Shown here: in pieces, positions 14,417-18,639 of the stretch
Numbering within the stretch: the first letter of the stretch is position 1
How the letters are laid out: every line of letters begins with the position of its first letter
Assembly (NCBI GenBank): GCA_023433585.1
Contig: JAEZCL010000115.1
Coordinates: 1 to 18,639, forward strand
DNA length: 18,639 nucleotides
Reading direction: 5' to 3'
Origin: Pseudomonadota bacterium
Lineage (GTDB): Bacteria; Pseudomonadota; Alphaproteobacteria; Caulobacterales; Caulobacteraceae
Notes under the pieces: model-generated
What the model was told of the DNA's origin: nothing
The model's input: the letters and a program-made list of their open reading frames with translations, nothing else
Database searches by the model: none
Position numbers and translations under genes: made by a program

Positions 14417-14632
14417 GACGGCGCTCCTTCATTCGGGAGAGACGCCGACCTGCCGTCGGTGACGGCGAGATAGGGCGGTCGCCTTCCTGTCTTGCGTTCT
14501 CTTTCGCCGGACATAACCGTCGGCGACGCCAAGGGTTCACCGCCGTCGCCCTGCCGAATTTCCTCGTCGCTTTTCTGTGGCGTCGGAGAGCGTTCGGGTT
14601 AGAGTTTCTCGTGGGGAAGGGGAGTTGTCTGC

Positions 14633-16318
14633 ATGAGCCAGTCGCTGGAGACGTTCGACGCGGTCGTGGTAGGCTCCGGCGCGGGGGGCGGCATGATCGC
14701 CTGGACGCTCACGCGCGCCGGGGCCAAGGTGCTGATGCTGGAGGCGGGGCGCGACTACAGCCCGGACGAGGCGCCCATGCTGAATCTCTCGCGCGACGCG
14801 CCGTTGCGGGGGTCCGGCACGCCCGACAAGCCCTTCGGCTATTACGACGCCATAGCCGACGGCGGCTGGCAGGTGCCGGACGAGCCCTACACGGTGGCCG
14901 AGGGTTCGGATTTCATGTGGTTCCGCTCGCGCATGCTGGGCGGGCGCACCAATCACTGGGCGCGCAATTCGTTCCGCATGGGGCCATACGACTTCAAGCC
15001 CCGGTCGCGCGACGGGCTGGGCGTCGACTGGCCCATCACCTACGACGACCTGGCGCCCTGGTACGACCGAACCGAGACGGTGGTGGGCGTTTACGGCGCC
15101 AATCTGGGGCTTGAGAACCATCCCGATTCCGGGCCGGGCGTGCTGCATGAGCCGCCCCGCCCCCGGGCGTGGGAGATCCTGATGAAGGCGGCGGGGGACA
15201 AGCTGGGCATCCCGGTGGTCCCGGCGCGGCGCGCCATCCTGACCCGCGACGTGGGCGACCGGCATGCCTGCTACTGGGCCTCGGGCTGCGGGCGGGGCTG
15301 CTCCATCGGCGCGGCCTTCCAGACCACCACCTCGCTGATCCCCTGGGCGAAGGCCACGGGCAACCTCACCGTGCAGACGGGGGCGATGGTCTATGAGGTG
15401 ACCCTGGATGCGTCCGGCAAGGCCAGGGGCGTGCGTTACATCGACAAAGCGACCGGCGCGCACCGCGAGGCGAGGGGGCGGGTGGTGGTGCTGTCGGCCA
15501 GCACGGGCGAGACGGCGCGCATCCTGCTGAACTCCCAGCCCAACGGGCGCTCGGAGGGGCTGGCCAACTCCAGCGGACAGGTGGGGCGCAACCTGATGGA
15601 CACGGTGGGTTCGCACGTCTCGGCTCACATCCCGGCGCTGGAGGGGCGGCCGATCTACAACGAGGACGGGGCGATGGGGCTGCACACCTACATCCCCTTC
15701 TGGCTGTATGGAGAGCAGGCCGCCGGCCGGCTCGATTTCCCGCGCGGCTATCACGTGGAGACCGGCGGCGGGTTCCGCGAGCCGGGCGTGGGCGGGTTCG
15801 GCTGGACCGACGGCTATGGTCCCGACCTGCGCCGTTCGGTGAAGCAAGGGTATGGCGCGGCCATCGGCCTGACCCAACGCGGGGAGATGATCCCCAACGC
15901 CAATTCCTTCTGCGAGATCGACACGGACACCCAGGACCGTTTCGGCATTCCGGTGCTGAAATTCCATTTCGCCTGGTCGGACCACGAGCTGAACCAGGTG
16001 GTGCATTTCCAGCAGGCCATGCGCGAACTGGTGGACGCGCTGGGCGGGACCGTCACCTCGGACGCCCGGCCGCCGGACGAGGCGATCTCGGTGGGCGGCG
16101 AGATCATCCATGAGGTCGGCACCGCGCGCATGGGCGCCGATGCGCGGGAGTCCGTCACCGACAGCCATGGCCGCGCCTGGGACGTGGACAATCTCTATCT
16201 CTCGGACGGTTCGGTGTTCGTCTCCAAGGCGCACAAGAACCCGACGCTGACCATCCTGGCCCTGTCCATGAGGACGGGCGACCATATCGCCGGGCGCCTG
16301 CGCTCAGGCGAACTCTAG
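14633..16318 (+). CDS. GMC-family FAD oxidoreductase, probable sugar/glycoside dehydrogenase catalytic subunit
   Basis: A 561-residue flavoprotein of the glucose-methanol-choline family, in the branch that pairs with a gluconate-2-dehydrogenase-type small subunit. The FAD-binding GSGAGGG is at residues 14-20, with a ribose-contacting Glu at 37. The C-terminal catalytic pair is His493 (HEVGTARMG) and Asn536 (NPTLTILALSMR). C213, C219 and C223 form C-x5-C-x3-C, the spacing of cysteines that hold a 3Fe-4S cluster in the Burkholderia FAD glucose dehydrogenase catalytic subunit. There is no signal peptide, so export would rely on the Tat signal of the partner encoded 12 nt downstream. With the DUF1080 gene nearby, oxidation of a sugar or glycoside at C3 is a reasonable guess. 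Glucose, gluconate or sorbitol oxidation are alternatives. No cytochrome subunit is encoded in this window. Confidence 0.9.
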   Translation: MSQSLETFDAVVVGSGAGGGMIAWTLTRAGAKVLMLEAGRDYSPDEAPMLNLSRDAPLRGSGTPDKPFGYYDAIADGGWQVPDEPYTVAEGSDFMWFRSRMLGGRTNHWARNSFRMGPYDFKPRSRDGLGVDWPITYDDLAPWYDRTETVVGVYGANLGLENHPDSGPGVLHEPPRPRAWEILMKAAGDKLGIPVVPARRAILTRDVGDRHACYWASGCGRGCSIGAAFQTTTSLIPWAKATGNLTVQTGAMVYEVTLDASGKARGVRYIDKATGAHREARGRVVVLSASTGETARILLNSQPNGRSEGLANSSGQVGRNLMDTVGSHVSAHIPALEGRPIYNEDGAMGLHTYIPFWLYGEQAAGRLDFPRGYHVETGGGFREPGVGGFGWTDGYGPDLRRSVKQGYGAAIGLTQRGEMIPNANSFCEIDTDTQDRFGIPVLKFHFAWSDHELNQVVHFQQAMRELVDALGGTVTSDARPPDEAISVGGEIIHEVGTARMGADARESVTDSHGRAWDVDNLYLSDGSVFVSKAHKNPTLTILALSMRTGDHIAGRLRSGEL

Positions 16319-16330
16319 GGGAGAAACGTC

Positions 16331-17011
16331 ATGGACGCGGACAGGGCGCCTCTTGTGTCTGTCGACCGCCGCACCACGCTGCGCTGGTTCACGGCGGTGC
16401 TGGCCAGCGGCCCGCTGGCGGCGTGCGGCGATGGGTTGAGCTGGCCCGCGCCGCGGCCGATCACGGGTCCCGGCTATGGAACCGATCCCGATCTGCTGGA
16501 CCCGGTCGTTCCCTGGCCCCTGACGCTGAACGAGGCGGAGCTGGAGACGGCGGCGGCGCTGGCGGACCTGATCCTGCCCGCCGAAGGGGACGCGCCCTCC
16601 GCGTCCCAGGTGGGGGTGGCGGCTTTCCTCGACGAGTGGGTCAGCGCGCCCTATCCGGCGCAGCAGCGCGACCGCGCCCTGATCGTTCCGGGACTGGCGT
16701 GGCTGGACCGGGAAAGCTGCGCCCGGGGCGGCGGCCGCCGCTTCGCCCAGGCGAATCCGGCCGTCCAGCGCGCCATCGTCGAGGACATCGCCTTCAGGGA
16801 TCGTGTGAAGCCGGGGCTGGAGAAGCCCGGTGAGTTCTTCGCCCTGATGCGCGGGCTCACGCTGGGGGCCTACTACACGACGCCGGAGGGCTGGGAGGAC
16901 ATCGGCTACATGGGCAATCAGCCCACCTCCGGCCCCTATCCCGGCCCCACGCCCGAGGCGATGGCGCATGTGCGCGCCGCCGCCGCCTCGCTCGGGCTGG
17001 AGGTCCGGTAG
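16331..17011 (+). CDS. Gluconate 2-dehydrogenase subunit 3 family protein, Tat lipoprotein
   Basis: A 226-residue small subunit for the GMC flavoprotein. The N-terminus has a Tat-type motif (RRTTLRWF at 13-20), then a hydrophobic stretch and a lipobox-like LAAC with Cys at residue 32. This suggests export in folded form and lipid anchoring at the periplasmic face. The mature part has ALADLILPAEGDAPSASQVGV at about 64-84 and LTLGAYYTTPEGWEDIGYMGN near 177-197, both typical of the family. In related dehydrogenases this subunit chaperones the flavoprotein and carries it through the Tat pore. It follows the GMC gene by 12 nt with a GGGGAGAAA ribosome site, so the two form an operon. No cofactor-binding residues are evident in it. 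Confidence 0.9.
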   Translation: MDADRAPLVSVDRRTTLRWFTAVLASGPLAACGDGLSWPAPRPITGPGYGTDPDLLDPVVPWPLTLNEAELETAAALADLILPAEGDAPSASQVGVAAFLDEWVSAPYPAQQRDRALIVPGLAWLDRESCARGGGRRFAQANPAVQRAIVEDIAFRDRVKPGLEKPGEFFALMRGLTLGAYYTTPEGWEDIGYMGNQPTSGPYPGPTPEAMAHVRAAAASLGLEVR

Positions 17012-17043
17012 ACCATTTCGGAGTGGCGCGAATATCTGGGCGC

Positions 17044-17817
17044 TCAGCCTTCCTGAAGCGGCCTGATCCTGATGTTGCGGTACCAGACCGGGTCGCCGTG
17101 ATCCTGCAGGGCGATGCGACCGGTTGAGAAGGTTCCGAACAGCGGCATGTCCCGGAATTTCGTCCGCGACACCGCCGCGCGCCAGGCGTCGTCGCCATAG
17201 CTGGACTCCGCCGTGAGACGGCCGTTCAGCCAGTGCTCGATGCGGTCTCCGGTGAAGACGATGCGCGTTTCGTTCCATTCGCCCACGGGATTGGCCGCGT
17301 CCGCCAGCGGCTCGACGAAATCGAACAACGCACCCGAACGATGCGAGGGGATGCGGCCGTCGGGGTGCGCGTCGTCGTCCAGCACCTGATATTCCGGCCC
17401 GGTGCGCCAGACGGTGTCGGCCGCCTCGGTCTCCTTGACCAGATAGATGACGCCGCTGTTGCCGCCGGGAGAGATGCGCCATTCCAGAGACAGCTCGAAC
17501 GGGCCGAATTCCTCGTCCGTCACGATGTCGCCGCCGCCGCCCCCGGCCAACATGATCGCCCCGTCCTCGACCCTCCAGGGCTCGGCGGGCGCCCCGCCAC
17601 GATAGACGCGCCAACCGGTGAAGTCGCGGCCGTTGAACAGCAGCCGCCACCCCGCGGCCTGTTCCTCTGCGGTGAGCGTGACCACGTCGCCGGCCTCCGT
17701 CTGCTGAGCGGGCGCGGGCGCTTCCGCCGGATCGGTGCAGCCGGCCAGCACAAGCGCGGCCGCCCCCGCCAGATACAGCGAGCGCATCCGAACGGTCCGG
17801 CCCGATGTGTGCGTCAT
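17044..17817 (-). CDS. DUF1080 (3-keto-disaccharide hydrolase) lipoprotein
   Basis: A 257-residue exported lipoprotein: an Arg-containing n-region, a hydrophobic core and lipobox LAGC with Cys27, then a Pro/Ala/Glu-rich linker. The rest is one DUF1080 domain, a lectin/glucanase-like beta-sandwich. It carries WRLLFNGRDFTGWRV at the start, GNSGVIYL and EYQVLDDDAHPDG in the middle, and GEWNETRIVF later, all family hallmarks. Members act on 3-keto-glycosides by hydrolysis or elimination. The gene is convergent with the oxidoreductase pair, ending 32 nt from it, and may act on their product. Start choice is uncertain: GTG at 17847 and ATG at 17787 are also in frame, and none has a strong ribosome site; the ATG at 17817 gives the most normal signal peptide. 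Confidence 0.88.
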   Translation of the reverse strand: MTHTSGRTVRMRSLYLAGAAALVLAGCTDPAEAPAPAQQTEAGDVVTLTAEEQAAGWRLLFNGRDFTGWRVYRGGAPAEPWRVEDGAIMLAGGGGGDIVTDEEFGPFELSLEWRISPGGNSGVIYLVKETEAADTVWRTGPEYQVLDDDAHPDGRIPSHRSGALFDFVEPLADAANPVGEWNETRIVFTGDRIEHWLNGRLTAESSYGDDAWRAAVSRTKFRDMPLFGTFSTGRIALQDHGDPVWYRNIRIRPLQEG

Positions 17818-17878
17818 TGATTCTGCCCCATCATCATCGCCGCCCACGCGATCCCGCCAGGCGCCCCCGAACCTATCC

Positions 17879-17905
17879 GCCCCGCCTCATGGGCGCCAGC
17901 GGGGC
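17879..17905. repeat. Inverted repeat between tRNA-Ser and the DUF1080 gene
   Basis: Perfect 7-bp arms GCCCCGC (17879-17885) and GCGGGGC (17899-17905) around a 13-base loop. On the minus strand it lies 40 nt after the tRNA 3' end, so it might end tRNA transcription or lie in the leader of the lipoprotein gene. No U-run follows the stem. Confidence 0.3.
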
Positions 17906-17944
17906 CGGTCGTTTGAACAAACGAAACAAGCGCGAGACGAATGA

Positions 17945-18034
17945 TGGCGGACAGGGTGGGATTCGAACCCACGGTGGGCTCACACCCACGGCGGTTTTCA
18001 AGACCGCTGCCTTAAACCACTCGGCCACCTGTCC
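17945..18034 (-). tRNA. tRNA-Ser (anticodon UGA)
   Basis: A complete 90-nt class II tRNA. Acceptor arms GGACAGG (5') and CCTGTCC (3') pair fully, followed by discriminator G and an encoded CCA at 17945-17947. The D-arm has GCCGAGTGGTTTAAGGC. The anticodon stem GCGGT/ACCGC holds the loop CTTGAAA, giving anticodon TGA, which reads UCA and related serine codons. A long variable arm, GTGGGTGTGAGCCCAC, is the serine hallmark. The T-arm contains GGTTCGAATCC. No copy of its 3' end was found elsewhere in the window, so there is no sign that it served as an integration site here. Confidence 0.97.
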
Positions 18035-18112
18035 GGGACGGGCTGCATAGCAGGGAAGGGGGGCGTTAACCAAAGCGGAAAAAATCACGGCGATCATGGG
18101 GTCCGCATTCAT

Positions 18113-18116
18113 GGAG
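18113..18116 (+). promoter_or_regulatory. Ribosome binding site candidate of the RlpA gene
   Basis: GGAG nine nt before an in-frame TTG at 18126. The first in-frame ATG, at 18138, is 21 nt away and has no purine-rich site of its own. This favours the TTG start, though weakly. Confidence 0.4.
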
Positions 18117-18125
18117 TGACGCGGC

Positions 18126-18639
18126 TTGACCGACCGGATGACGAACTGGGGACGGACCCTGCGGATCGGCCTGGCGGCCGGGCTGATGCTGGCGATGGCG
18201 GCCTGCGCCACCGGCGGGCGCGACCTGCCGCGTCATGGGGGGCTGACGCCGCCGGTGGTGACCGACCCGGCGCCGATCGTCAGCGGCACGATGCGGCCCT
18301 ATCAGATCCGGGGCCGCTGGTATCATCCCGCCCATCAGCCCGGTTATGACGAGGTGGGCGAGGCGTCCTGGTACGGACCGGGGTTCCACGGCCGCTCCAC
18401 CGCCACGGGCGAGATCTTCGACCAGAACGCCCTGACCGCCGCGCACAAGACCCTGCCGCTGCCGGGACTGGTGGAGGTCACGAACCTGTCGAACGGGCGC
18501 AGCGTGATTCTGCGCCTCAATGACCGGGGGCCGTTCGTGGACGGGCGGATCATCGACCTGTCGCGCGGCGCCGCCGAGGAGCTGGGCCTGCTGAATCAGG
18601 GCGTGGGGCGGGTGAGGGTGCGCTATGTCGGCCTGGCGC
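18126..18639 (+). CDS. rlpA: RlpA-like septal lipoprotein, 3' end outside window
   Basis: The first 171 residues of an RlpA-family protein, which binds or cleaves peptidoglycan glycan strands lacking stem peptides at division sites. A lipoprotein signal ends in the lipobox MAAC, followed by a Pro-rich linker. The double-psi beta-barrel domain starts at GEASWYGPGFHGRSTATGE, continues with AAHKTLPLPGLVEVTNL, and contains the conserved NDRGPF and DLSRGAAEELGL segments. A C-terminal SPOR domain, present in many members, would lie beyond the right edge. The start is taken as TTG because of the ribosome site; ATG at 18138 is the alternative and removes only four residues. It diverges from the tRNA-Ser gene, 91 nt away. 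Confidence 0.92.
   Translation, partial: MTDRMTNWGRTLRIGLAAGLMLAMAACATGGRDLPRHGGLTPPVVTDPAPIVSGTMRPYQIRGRWYHPAHQPGYDEVGEASWYGPGFHGRSTATGEIFDQNALTAAHKTLPLPGLVEVTNLSNGRSVILRLNDRGPFVDGRIIDLSRGAAEELGLLNQGVGRVRVRYVGLA

Noticed and set aside
14417..14632. Promoter boxes in the 216-nt gap between ku and the GMC gene.
   Set aside because: The gap presumably holds divergent promoters, but I found no pair of -35 and -10 boxes good enough to call; only the ribosome sites next to each start are clear.
17945..18034. tRNA-Ser as an attachment site for a genomic island covering the genes to its left.
   Set aside because: I saw no second copy of the tRNA 3' end, no integrase and no composition break in the window.

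Overview
The window is high-GC DNA with dense, short-spaced genes. Its content points to an alphaproteobacterium of the Caulobacterales, most likely Brevundimonas or a close relative: a large TonB-dependent receptor heading a catabolic operon, a LigD of PE-ligase-polymerase order with Ku, a tRNA-Ser beside an RlpA gene, and TGATCCGTTGAGATGG-like intergenic palindromes. The genus is inferred from style and gene content; no rRNA or other marker is present.

Positions 1-9149 (minus strand) hold one long catabolic operon, read from right to left: TonB-dependent receptor, spinster-type MFS transporter, exported type-B carboxylesterase, AlkK-like acyl-CoA synthetase, TetR regulator, MFE-2-type (HSD17B4-like) short-chain dehydrogenase, and a thiolase that runs off the left edge. 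The first five genes overlap by 1 to 11 nt, so they are probably translationally coupled. The gene order reads as a pathway: outer-membrane uptake, ester hydrolysis, transport of a product, CoA activation, then beta-oxidation. The substrate is unknown; an ester with a medium or long acyl or an isoprenoid/alicyclic carboxylic part would fit.

Positions 9150-10531: a short divergent control region carries overlapping inverted repeats built from TGAAT/ATTCA half-sites, which are candidate sites for the operon's TetR protein. Diverging from the operon is an exported serine hydrolase of the class C beta-lactamase/EstB esterase family, perhaps a second esterase of the same system.

Positions 10557-14416 form a non-homologous end-joining locus. 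It contains a small hydrophilic protein, ligD (three-domain) and a convergent ku. Between ligD and ku sit two related palindromic repeats in opposite orientation, with a compensatory base change in their stems.

Positions 14633-17817 look like a periplasmic sugar-oxidation module. A GMC flavoprotein with a C-x5-C-x3-C iron-sulfur-type motif is followed by a gluconate-2-dehydrogenase-subunit-3-type partner with a Tat/lipoprotein signal. A convergent DUF1080 (3-keto-disaccharide hydrolase) lipoprotein follows. Together they suggest 3-keto-glycoside formation and cleavage.

Positions 17945-18639 return to housekeeping functions: tRNA-Ser(UGA) on the minus strand and the 5' part of an RlpA-like lipoprotein gene on the plus strand. 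No gene-free stretch exceeds about 220 nt.
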